A program made the translations under genes and the position numbers. A stretch of 64,000 nt of DNA from Allobosea lupini (GTDB lineage: Bacteria > Pseudomonadota > Alphaproteobacteria > Rhizobiales > Beijerinckiaceae): NCBI RefSeq assembly GCF_900109525.1, contig NZ_FOAN01000004.1:310001-374000 (forward strand). Reading direction: 5' to 3'. Shown here piece after piece: positions 16,895 through 25,120 of this stretch (position 1 is its first letter; each line of letters opens with the position of its first letter). The notes under the pieces are model-generated. The model was not told the DNA's origin. It worked only from the letters and a program-made list of their open reading frames with translations, and made no database searches.

Positions 16895-17506
16895 ATGCCT
16901 GGAAATCGCAAGGTCGTGTTCGATGTCGGCAATGTCCTGCTGCGCTGGGATCCGTTCCATCTCTACCGCAGCTTGATCCCGGATGATGCCAAGCGCGACT
17001 GGTTCCTCAGGAATGTCTGCACCGCCGCCTGGAATGTCGAGCAGGATCGCGGCCGGCCCTGGTCCGAGGCGGTGGCGCTGCTGGTGGCGGAGCATCCGGA
17101 ATGGGAGGCCGAGATCAAGGCCTATGACGAGCGCTGGCACGAGACGGTGCCGTCGACGATCGAGGACAGCGTCGCGACGCTGGCGGAGCTGAAGGCGAAG
17201 GGCGAACAGGTCTACGCCATCACCAATTTTTCGCGCGAGAAATGGGCGGAGTGCCTGATCCGCTTCCCGTTCCTGCAGAGCTTCGACGGCGTGATCGTCT
17301 CAGCGCACGAGCAACTGCTCAAACCCGATCCGGCGATCTACAATGTCCTGCTGGAACGTTATGGGCTAAGCGCCGGCGAGTGCATCTTCGTCGACGACAG
17401 CGCCAAAAATGTCGAGGCCGCCCGCTCGATCGGGATGCAGGCGGTCCATTTCGTCGAGCCGATCGACCTCAGGGCCCAGTTGCGCGGTCTCGGCGCCAAC
17501 CTCTGA
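16895..17506 (+). CDS. HAD-superfamily hydrolase (HAD-IA)
   Basis: The 203-residue product is a HAD-like phosphatase or dehalogenase. Motif I is VVFDVGNVLLRWDP (nucleophile Asp, but with Gly-Asn in place of DxD), motif II is the Thr/Asn in YAITNFS, motif III the Lys in EQLLKPDPAIYNVLLERYGL, and motif IV is CIFVDDSAKNVEAA. This pattern fits the YihX / epoxide-hydrolase-N-domain-like branch with an alpha-helical cap. The usual substrates are sugar phosphates or other small phosphate esters. A hairpin terminator follows directly. Confidence 0.88.
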   Translation: MPGNRKVVFDVGNVLLRWDPFHLYRSLIPDDAKRDWFLRNVCTAAWNVEQDRGRPWSEAVALLVAEHPEWEAEIKAYDERWHETVPSTIEDSVATLAELKAKGEQVYAITNFSREKWAECLIRFPFLQSFDGVIVSAHEQLLKPDPAIYNVLLERYGLSAGECIFVDDSAKNVEAARSIGMQAVHFVEPIDLRAQLRGLGANL

Positions 17507-17515
17507 TCGCCAAAC

Positions 17516-17551
17516 GCGTCCTCCGCGAACCCGATAGCTCGCGGAGGACGC
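17516..17551. terminator. Strong bidirectional hairpin between convergent genes
   Basis: Thirteen-bp perfect arms (GCGTCCTCCGCGA at 17516-17528 and TCGCGGAGGACGC at 17539-17551) flank a 10-base loop. It starts 9 bp after the HAD gene stop and lies before the end of the convergent Arg/Tyr-rich gene, so it probably ends both transcripts. Confidence 0.75.
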
Positions 17552-17568
17552 CCGGGCTTCACCCAGCG

Positions 17569-17868
17569 CTACCAGTAGCGGCGGCGGTAATAGCGCGGCC
17601 GGTAGTAACGACGGCGGTAGTAGTACCGCGGCCGGTAGTAGCGGCGGCGCCAGTAACGCCTGCGCCAGCGTCGGCGACGGCGATAGTAGTACTGGGCGTA
17701 ATCGGCGTCGGCCTTGTCCAGTGCCTCGGTATCGACCTGTGGCGGAGCCTCAGGCAGTGGCGGCTCTACTGCCGCCGGTTTCGGCTGCGGCCTTGCAAGT
17801 GCAGCCGTGCCCAAGCTCGCCGCGGCCAAGCCACCGACCAGGCTCGCGAGGAAAGAGCGTCTGTCCAC
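17569..17868 (-). CDS. Tat-exported Arg/Tyr-rich repeat protein
   Basis: The 99-residue product has a twin-arginine signal (MDRRSFLASLVGG, then an Ala/Leu core and ALA at residues 23-25). A Pro-rich linker (KPAAVEPPLPEAPPQV) follows, then a short acidic helix. The last 42 residues consist almost only of Tyr, Arg and Trp, in repeats such as RRRYY and RPRYYYRRR. Such a tail is highly basic and aromatic and could bind polyanions (cell-wall polymers, LPS or DNA), but no function is known. Low-complexity coding could suggest a false gene. However, the intact Tat signal and the location 95 bp downstream of lepA argue that it is real. Confidence 0.72.
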   Translation of the reverse strand: MDRRSFLASLVGGLAAASLGTAALARPQPKPAAVEPPLPEAPPQVDTEALDKADADYAQYYYRRRRRWRRRYWRRRYYRPRYYYRRRYYRPRYYRRRYW

Positions 17869-17962
17869 GATGCTGTCCTCCCTTTTGTTGAGGGTTGCGG
17901 ATCAACACCGTGCCGGGCGGGATGGTTCCCCGAATATGTTTGCCCGAGCTGAGCCTTCCGGC

Positions 17963-19768
<1,806 letters not shown>

Positions 19769-19835
19769 GCGCGCGCCATAGCAGTGCGCGCGGGTTGCGC
19801 CAAGGGTCGCGCCGCCGGTTTGCTGCGCCGCTGCG

Positions 19836-20603
19836 CTATTCTGCCGCGAGCCGGTGCTCCTGCGCCCAGTTCAGCGCCCGATAATCGAAGCCGGCTTCCA
19901 GCGTCGGCTTGACCACGGCAAAGTAGGGCGAGATGTCGAAATCGCGCGGCATGTAGAGCGAGTGATGCCGGATGTGCAGGACTTCGCTCCGCTCCTCCGC
20001 GCCCATCGCCTGCGCATATTCGACGGTCGGCAGCACGGGATAGCGCGCCGCCTCGAAGGCCTGGGCGATCAGCGTCGAGCAGATCGCCCGCGTCGGGTCG
20101 CCCGAGCCGAGCGCGATCATGCGCCGGCGCCAGCTTGCCGGCGCCCATGGGATCGGGATCAGCCAGCGCGCGAGGTCGAGGATGTTCTTGAGGTCGTATT
20201 GCGTGCCGAGCCGGGCGAGCACGTAGTCGACGGCGCTCTGGCGGCCTTCGCGGTCGAGCGCTTGCGGCCGGCAGATGCGGGTGCCGAAGGCGCCGTATTT
20301 CGACAGCGGCGAAAGCACGCAGCCGACATCCATCTCGACCTCGGCCAGCACCAGCGGCTCGCCCTCGGGGCTGACCTTGCCGGTGTCCCCGACATAGAGC
20401 GCGGCGTGCGACCATGTCGATTGCGTCAGGTACTTGATCGCGGCCGAGACCTTCATGTGCCCTTCGACCAGCAGCACATCGCCCGGGCGCAGCGCCGCCT
20501 TGAGCCGGGCCAGCGCCTTCGCGTCGACCGGACCTGCCTGCGGCTTGCCACGCGTAATGAAGCGGACCACCGACCGGCCGATGAAGTCCAGTCCCCTGTT
20601 CAT
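19836..20603 (-). CDS. YiiX/YebB-like NlpC/P60-type cysteine hydrolase
   Basis: The 255-residue product fits the permuted papain-like (YiiX/YebB) group of NlpC/P60 enzymes. The likely catalytic pair is His66 in [10 protein letters not shown] and Cys175 in [13 protein letters not shown], in the order His before Cys that defines the circularly permuted fold. [10 protein letters not shown] before the His is also typical. Members act on lipid or peptide amide bonds, but the substrate is unknown here. The start is set at 20603 ([13 protein letters not shown]); an upstream in-frame codon would add a Pro-rich leader. No signal peptide is evident. It is divergent from the GNAT gene. Confidence 0.78.
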   Translation of the reverse strand: MNRGLDFIGRSVVRFITRGKPQAGPVDAKALARLKAALRPGDVLLVEGHMKVSAAIKYLTQSTWSHAALYVGDTGKVSPEGEPLVLAEVEMDVGCVLSPLSKYGAFGTRICRPQALDREGRQSAVDYVLARLGTQYDLKNILDLARWLIPIPWAPASWRRRMIALGSGDPTRAICSTLIAQAFEAARYPVLPTVEYAQAMGAEERSEVLHIRHHSLYMPRDFDISPYFAVVKPTLEAGFDYRALNWAQEHRLAAE

Positions 20604-20847
20604 CGACGCCTCCCCTTGCGCCGGCGCCGTTCCCGGCGTCTTCCGGCCCTCAGTCAAAACGCGAGCCCGTGACTTTTTCGGAAATCACCTGGCTGATTTG
20701 GGCAGGGGAGACCGGAATTCGCCGAACGTCGTAAAATCCGGGTTGACGGCGGGCCTCGGCGATCTTGCTTTGGCATAATCCATTATGTTGGAATTATTCT
20801 TGCATGATGGAGTATGCCGCTGATCGGCGGCGCGAAGGAGACGGATC
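20604..20847. promoter_or_regulatory. Divergent promoter region with CATAAT palindrome
   Basis: This 244-bp spacer between the YiiX-like gene and the GNAT gene becomes AT-rich near 20774-20815. It carries the palindrome CATAAT-CC-ATTATG at 20774-20787, followed by TTGGAATTATTC. The position, about 60 bp upstream of the GNAT start, suits a promoter or operator for that gene. Confidence 0.45.
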
Positions 20848-21381
20848 ATGACGGCGCTGGACAGCGTGACCATCGAGCAGCTCGACGGGGATGCGGCGCG
20901 GGCCGCGGTTCCGTCATTGGCGGAGATCCTGCGCGATTCCGTGGCGAACGGCGCTTCGGTCGGCTTCATGGACTGGAACACGTCAGCCGATTTCGAGGAT
21001 TTCTGGGCCGGCATTACGGCGGAGGTCGCCGCCGGGCGCATCCATCTGTTCGTCGCGCGCGACGGCCGCGGCATCGTCGGCACGGCCCAGCTTCACTTGA
21101 TCGGCAAGCCGAACCAGCCGCATCGCGCCGAGATCGCCAAGGTGCTGGTGCATTCCCAGGCGCGCCGCCGCGGCATCGGCGAGGCGCTGATGCTGGCGGC
21201 GGAGGCCGCCGCGCTGGCGCACGGGCGCGACCTCCTGGTGCTCGACACCGACGAAGCCGGCGCGGCGCGGCGCCTCTACAATCGCCTGGGCTGGACCGAA
21301 CTCGGCACCATCCCGCGCTATGCGCTGATGCCGGACGGGCGCGATTGCGGCTCGACCTTCTTCTACAAGCAGATCGGCTGA
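20848..21381 (+). CDS. GNAT family N-acetyltransferase
   Basis: The 177-residue product has a complete GNAT fold. The acetyl-CoA pyrophosphate-binding loop is KVLVHSQARRRGIGEALM (Q/RxxGxG/A pattern). Earlier strands carry IVGTAQLHLIGKPN and later ones DLLVLDTDEAGAARRLYNRLGW, typical of the antibiotic or small-molecule acetyltransferase group. The C-terminus (MPDGRDCGSTFFYKQI) is of the kind in many YhhY-like proteins. The acceptor is unknown. A good ribosome-binding site (GAAGGAG) precedes the ATG. It is convergent with the DUF3297 gene with a 7-bp gap. Confidence 0.9.
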   Translation: MTALDSVTIEQLDGDAARAAVPSLAEILRDSVANGASVGFMDWNTSADFEDFWAGITAEVAAGRIHLFVARDGRGIVGTAQLHLIGKPNQPHRAEIAKVLVHSQARRRGIGEALMLAAEAAALAHGRDLLVLDTDEAGAARRLYNRLGWTELGTIPRYALMPDGRDCGSTFFYKQIG

Positions 21382-21388
21382 GCGCGCC

Positions 21389-21631
21389 TCACTCGGCGTT
21401 GCGGAAATAGGGCTCGACCGTGCCCTTGAGCTTGACCGTCATCGGGTTGCCATGGCGATCCTTGGCATTGCCGGCGGTGAGGCGGACCCAGCCCTCGCTG
21501 ATGCAGTATTCCTCGACATTGGTCTTCTCGACGCCCTTGAAGCGGACGCCGATATCCTTCGCCAGCAGTTCCTCGTTGTAGAACGGGCTGTTGGGGTTGG
21601 AGGACAGGCGGTCGGGGAGAGTGTCGGTCAT
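21389..21631 (-). CDS. DUF3297 family protein
   Basis: The 80-residue product matches DUF3297: MTDTLPDRLSSNPNSPFYNEELLAKDIGVRFKGVEKTNVEEYCISEGWVRL contains the family's conserved start and core, and the end (GNPMTVKLKGTVEPYF) is also conserved. No function is established. It is a small, acidic-basic mixed cytoplasmic protein. It lies downstream of fpr on the same strand, but a composite palindromic element of about 145 bp separates the two, so it is probably expressed on its own. Confidence 0.85.
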   Translation of the reverse strand: MTDTLPDRLSSNPNSPFYNEELLAKDIGVRFKGVEKTNVEEYCISEGWVRLTAGNAKDRHGNPMTVKLKGTVEPYFRNAE

Positions 21632-21710
21632 GGCGCTGCTCGTCTGCGGAAGTGATTTGCCGGACAGGTAGCAGGCCAGGGCGCATTCGGCAAAAGCCGG
21701 CACACGCTAT

Positions 21711-21854
21711 CCCCTCTCCCCTTGCGGGAGAGGGTTAGGGTGAGGGGTCTCGCGACGCGGATCGTAAGCCCGGCGCCGCTTGCCCGAACTTCAAAGACCT
21801 GAGCGACCCCTCATCCGGCCCTTCGGGCCACCTTCTCCCGCAAGGGGAGAAGGG
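21711..21854. repeat. Composite palindromic repeat, likely terminator of fpr
   Basis: Two hairpins flank the element: CCCTCTCCC-CTTGC-GGGAGAGGG (21712-21734) and CCTTCTCCC-GCAAG-GGGAGAAGG (21831-21853). Inside, TGAGGGGTC (21741-21749) pairs with GACCCCTCA (21805-21813), and GGCCC-TTC-GGGCC is a third hairpin (21817-21829). The nested inverted design is that of dispersed intergenic repeats of alphaproteobacteria. It lies directly after the fpr stop and can also end its transcript. Confidence 0.75.
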
Positions 21855-21864
21855 AAGGAGCGTA

Positions 21865-22638
21865 TCAGCGCTCCGCAAAAGCCTTCTCGATGACGTAGTC
21901 GCCGGCCTCGCCGTGATTGCCTTCCTCGAGACCGCGCTCCTCGAAGATCTGCTTGAGGTCGACCAGCATCTGCGGGCTGCCGCAGAGCATGAAGCGGTCG
22001 CCGGCCGGATCGAACGGGCCGAGGCCAGTGTCGCTGAAGAGCTGGCCGGAGGTGATGAGGTCGGTGATCCGGCCGCGGTTGCGGAAGGGCTCGCGCGTCA
22101 CGGTCGGGTAATAGATCAGCTGCTCGCGGATCATCTCGCCCAGGAACTCGTCGTTGGGCAGTTCCTTCTGGATGCGCTCGCCATAGGCAAGTTCCGAGAC
22201 CTGGCGGCAGCCATGCACGAGCACGACCTTCTCGTAGCGCTCATAGGTCTCGGGATCGCGGATCAGCGACAGGAAGGGAGCCAGGCCCGTGCCGGTGCCG
22301 AGCAGGAACAGGCGCTTGCCGTCCTTGAGATTGTCGAGCACCAGCGTGCCCGTCGCCTTCTTGCCGATGATGATGGGATCGCCGACCTGCAGGTTCTGCA
22401 GGCGCGAGGTCAGCGGGCCGTCCGGCACCTTGATCGAGAAGAACTCGAGGTTCTCGTCGTAATTGGTGCTGGCGACGCTGTAGGCGCGCAGCAGCGGCTT
22501 CTCGCCGACCTTGAGACCGATCATCGTGAACTGGCCGTTCTTGAAGCGGAAGGTCGTGTCGCGGGTCGTCGTGAAGCTGAAGAGCGTATCGGTCCAGTGA
22601 TGGACGGAGAGGACGCGCTCCTCGTAGAAATTGCTCAT
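21865..22638 (-). CDS. fpr: Ferredoxin--NADP(+) reductase
   Basis: The 257-residue product is a bacterial subclass ferredoxin-NADP reductase. FAD-binding motif RAYSVASTNYDENLEFFSIKV (RxYS) is at about residues 51-71, the NADP-binding loop LLGTGTGLAPFLSLIRD at about 109-125, and VLVHGCRQVSELAYGERI and FMLCGSPQMLVDL follow. It moves electrons between NADPH and ferredoxin or flavodoxin in the cytoplasm. It is the second gene after the 7Fe ferredoxin (60-bp gap, same strand), so the ferredoxin and its reductase form an operon whose promoter carries the GTATAC palindrome shared with nicA. Confidence 0.95.
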   Translation of the reverse strand: MSNFYEERVLSVHHWTDTLFSFTTTRDTTFRFKNGQFTMIGLKVGEKPLLRAYSVASTNYDENLEFFSIKVPDGPLTSRLQNLQVGDPIIIGKKATGTLVLDNLKDGKRLFLLGTGTGLAPFLSLIRDPETYERYEKVVLVHGCRQVSELAYGERIQKELPNDEFLGEMIREQLIYYPTVTREPFRNRGRITDLITSGQLFSDTGLGPFDPAGDRFMLCGSPQMLVDLKQIFEERGLEEGNHGEAGDYVIEKAFAER

Positions 22639-22698
22639 CTCGTCGATCCTCAGATAGTCTAGCGATTTAGCAGATTATCGGATGCAGGCCACCCAATA

Positions 22699-23028
22699 TC
22701 ACATTGCCGGACGTTCGGAAAGCAGGTCGATCTTGTCCGGTATTCCCTTCCAGTCGTCGGCATCGGCCGGCGGCTCGCTCTTCTGCGTGATGTTCGGCCA
22801 GAGCGGCGCCAGCCGGGCGTTCAAGGCTAGCCACTGCTCGGCACCGTCGGCGCTGTCGGCCACGATCGCCTCGGCCGGGCATTCCGGCTCGCAGACGCCG
22901 CAGTCGATGCATTCGTCCGGGTGGATGACGAGCATGTTCTCGCCTTCATAGAAGCAGTCGACCGGACAGACCTCGACGCAATCCATGTACTTGCAACGGA
23001 TGCAGGCGCTGGTGACGGCGTAAGGCAT
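22699..23028 (-). CDS. fdxA: 7Fe (3Fe-4S/4Fe-4S) ferredoxin, FdxA type
   Basis: The 109-residue product is a FdxA-type seven-iron ferredoxin. Cysteine pattern [17 protein letters not shown] builds the 3Fe-4S cluster side, and [12 protein letters not shown] the 4Fe-4S side. The C-terminal 45 residues ([19 protein letters not shown]) are the usual extension of this family. It is a small low-potential electron carrier in the cytoplasm. The gene begins at the ATG at 23028 (MPYAVTSAC) and shares a 151-bp divergent promoter with the enamidase. A palindrome lies 49 bp upstream of its start. In this context it probably feeds a reductase of the N-heterocycle pathway; it may be a paralogue of a housekeeping FdxA. 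Confidence 0.93.
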   Translation of the reverse strand: MPYAVTSACIRCKYMDCVEVCPVDCFYEGENMLVIHPDECIDCGVCEPECPAEAIVADSADGAEQWLALNARLAPLWPNITQKSEPPADADDWKGIPDKIDLLSERPAM

Positions 23029-23077
23029 GCGCGATCCTTGCTGCTTGACAGCCGGGTCCGGACGGGGCAGAAATTCA

Positions 23078-23089
23078 TTCGTATACAAA
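23078..23089. promoter_or_regulatory. Operator-like palindrome TTCGTATACAAA (site 1 of 4)
   Basis: This site lies in the middle of the 151-bp region between divergent fdxA (49 bp away) and the enamidase gene (90 bp away). The wider sequence CATTCGTATACAAAC matches sites at 24556, 43366 and 43663 as CATTYGTATRCRAA. The near-palindrome resembles operators of FCD-type GntR repressors; no regulator gene is seen in the window. Confidence 0.7.
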
Positions 23090-23179
23090 CAATATCTCGC
23101 ATCCTCCGGCGCTTGTCAATCAGGCTCGTGGCGATGAGGATGGCGGCGGATTTCGGACAACGACGACAGGGCGGATACG

Positions 23180-24376
23180 ATGGCTGAACAGCAGGCGACG
23201 ACGGTCAGCAGCACCCACAAGCTGGTGGTGAAGAATATCGGCCTGATGCTCTCCGGCGACATCGAGCGCCCGATCCTGGAGGCCGACACGCTCGTGGCCA
23301 TCGGCGGCCGGATCGCTGCGGTCGGCCGCTTCAAGGATCTCGACACGGACGGGGCCGACACCGTCGTCGACGCCAATGGCACGGTGCTTTCGCCCGGGCT
23401 GATCGACAGCCATGTCCACCCGGTCGCCGGTGACTGGACGCCGCGCCAGAACCAGCTCGGCTGGATCGATTCGACCATGCATGGCGGCGTCACCACCATG
23501 ATCTCGGCCGGCGAGGTCCACACCCCCGGCCGGCCGAAGGACATCGTCGGCCTGAAGGCGATGGCGATCTATGCCCAGCGTGCCTTCACCGCCTTCCGCC
23601 CCGGCGGCGTCAAGATCCATGCCGGCGCGCCGGTGATCGAGCCCGGCATGGTCGAGCAGGACTTCAAGGACCTGGCGGATGCCGGCGTGAAGCTGCTTGG
23701 CGAGGTCGGCCTCGGCGGCGTCAAGGACGGCGCCCGGGCGAAGGAGATGGTGGCATGGGCCCGCAAATACGGCATCCAGTCGACCATCCACACCGGCGGC
23801 CCCTCGATCCCCGGCTCCGGGCTGATCGGCGCCGACGTCGTGCTGGAAGCCGATACCGACGTCGTCGGCCACATCAATGGCGGCCACACCGCCTTGCCGG
23901 ACAAGGAGATCCGCTGCATCTGCGAGGGCTGCAAGCGCGGCCTGGAACTCGTCCATAACGGCAATGAGCGCGCCGCGCTCTACACGCTGCGCGTCGCCCG
24001 CGAGATGGGCGAATTGCAGCGGATCATCCTCGGCACAGACGGCCCGGCGGGCTCGGGCGTGCAGCCGCTCGGCATCGTCCGCATGGTCTCGATGCTGTCA
24101 TCGCTCGGCGATGTCCCGGCCGAGGTCGCGTTCTGCTTCGCCACCGGCAACACCGCCCGGATGCGCAGCCTCGATTGCGGGCTGATCGAGGTCGGGCGCA
24201 GCGCCGACTTCGTCTTCATGGACAAGGCCCAGCACTCGGCCGGCCGGAACTTCCTCGACTCGATCCAGCTCGGCGACCTTCCCGGCATCGGCATGATCGT
24301 GATCGACGGCATCGTCCGCAGCGGCATCAGCCGCAACACCCCGCCGGCGGAGAAGATCCCGTCGGTGGGGCACTGA
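23180..24376 (+). CDS. Enamidase-type amidohydrolase
   Basis: The 398-residue product is a metal-dependent amidohydrolase most like enamidase, which hydrolyses 1,4,5,6-tetrahydro-6-oxonicotinate to 2-formylglutarate and ammonia in Eubacterium barkeri. Metal ligands are His78 and His80 (GLIDSHVHP), a bridging Glu175 (LGEVGLGG), His204 (TIHTGG), His231 (GHINGGHT) and Asp287 (GTDGPAGSG). A Glu in place of the carboxylated lysine is, as I recall, a mark of the enamidase group. The N-terminal and C-terminal parts form the small beta domain. It is divergent from fdxA-fpr and followed by nicA-nicB on the same strand. The exact substrate is inferred from context. Confidence 0.82.
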   Translation: MAEQQATTVSSTHKLVVKNIGLMLSGDIERPILEADTLVAIGGRIAAVGRFKDLDTDGADTVVDANGTVLSPGLIDSHVHPVAGDWTPRQNQLGWIDSTMHGGVTTMISAGEVHTPGRPKDIVGLKAMAIYAQRAFTAFRPGGVKIHAGAPVIEPGMVEQDFKDLADAGVKLLGEVGLGGVKDGARAKEMVAWARKYGIQSTIHTGGPSIPGSGLIGADVVLEADTDVVGHINGGHTALPDKEIRCICEGCKRGLELVHNGNERAALYTLRVAREMGELQRIILGTDGPAGSGVQPLGIVRMVSMLSSLGDVPAEVAFCFATGNTARMRSLDCGLIEVGRSADFVFMDKAQHSAGRNFLDSIQLGDLPGIGMIVIDGIVRSGISRNTPPAEKIPSVGH

Positions 24377-24389
24377 GAGCCATCTAGCC

Positions 24390-24497
24390 GTCATTCCCGG
24401 GCGAAGCGAAGCGCAGACCCGGGAATCTCAGGACGAGAAGGCGCTACCCGGAGCCTCTTCCGGTCTGAGATGCTCGGGTCAAGCCCGAGCATGACGG
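24390..24497. repeat. Composite palindromic repeat, copy 1
   Basis: About 108 bp that recurs at 61155-61261. It consists of two hairpins: ATTCCCGGG (24393-24401) pairs with CCCGGGAAT (24418-24426), and ATGCTCGGG-TCAAG-CCCGAGCAT is at 24470-24492. It sits 13 bp after the enamidase stop and may also act as its terminator. Confidence 0.8.
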
Positions 24498-24555
24498 AGT
24501 GGGCCTCCCCAACAAGATCCCGCTTGCCGCGCGCTTCAATTTATCCTTATTCTCA

Positions 24556-24567
24556 TTCGTATACGAA
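24556..24567. promoter_or_regulatory. Operator palindrome TTCGTATACGAA (site 2 of 4)
   Basis: This is a perfect 12-bp palindrome 61 bp upstream of the nicA ATG. The context CATTCGTATACGAACGATCTCG is the same as at sites 1, 3 and 4, including the right-hand flank GATCTC shared with site 3. Confidence 0.75.
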
Positions 24568-24628
24568 CGATCTCGGTGGCCGTGACGATCAGGACGATCA
24601 GGCGCGCCTCGCCCCGCCTGGGCGAGTC

Positions 24629-25120
24629 ATGAGGACGACGAGGCGTTTTTCGCTTCGCGTCAACGGCGCGAACCATGAGGTCGAGGGCGAAGCCCAGACG
24701 CCTCTGCTGTTCTTCCTGCGCAACGACCTATGTCTCAACAGCCCGAAATTCGGCTGCGGCCTCGGCGAATGCGGCGCCTGCACCGTGCTGGTCGACGGCC
24801 AGGCAGCGCGCGCCTGCGCCCTGCCGATCCGGTCAATGGAGGGCCGTGAGATCGTCACCCTCGAAGGCCTTGGCAGCGTCGATGCACCGCATCCGCTGCA
24901 ACAGGCCTTCGTCGACGCGCAGGCGGCCCAGTGTGGCTACTGCATCGCCGGCATGGTGATGACCGCGAAGGCCTTCCTGGATGTTCGGCCTGATCCGAGC
25001 GAGACGGAAGTGCGCGAGGCGCTGCGCCATAACCTTTGCCGCTGCGGCACCCATGTCGAGATCGTCAAGGCGGTCCTGCTCGCTGCCGAGCGCGGCCGGC
25101 AGGACGCGGCGGCGTCATGA
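24629..25120 (+). CDS. nicA: Nicotinate dehydrogenase, 2Fe-2S subunit
   Basis: The 163-residue product is the small subunit of a xanthine-dehydrogenase-family hydroxylase. The plant-type 2Fe-2S domain has the cysteines in FGCGLGECGACTVLVDG and ARAC; the second cluster domain has CGYCIAGM and LCRCGTH. With NicB it hydroxylates nicotinate at C6. Size and gene order match NicA of Pseudomonas putida (about 157 residues). The ATG at 24629 is used; its stop overlaps the nicB start by 4 bp (ATGA). The specific substrate is assigned from the fused cytochrome in NicB and the enamidase next door; another N-heterocycle remains possible. Confidence 0.85.
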   Translation: MRTTRRFSLRVNGANHEVEGEAQTPLLFFLRNDLCLNSPKFGCGLGECGACTVLVDGQAARACALPIRSMEGREIVTLEGLGSVDAPHPLQQAFVDAQAAQCGYCIAGMVMTAKAFLDVRPDPSETEVREALRHNLCRCGTHVEIVKAVLLAAERGRQDAAAS

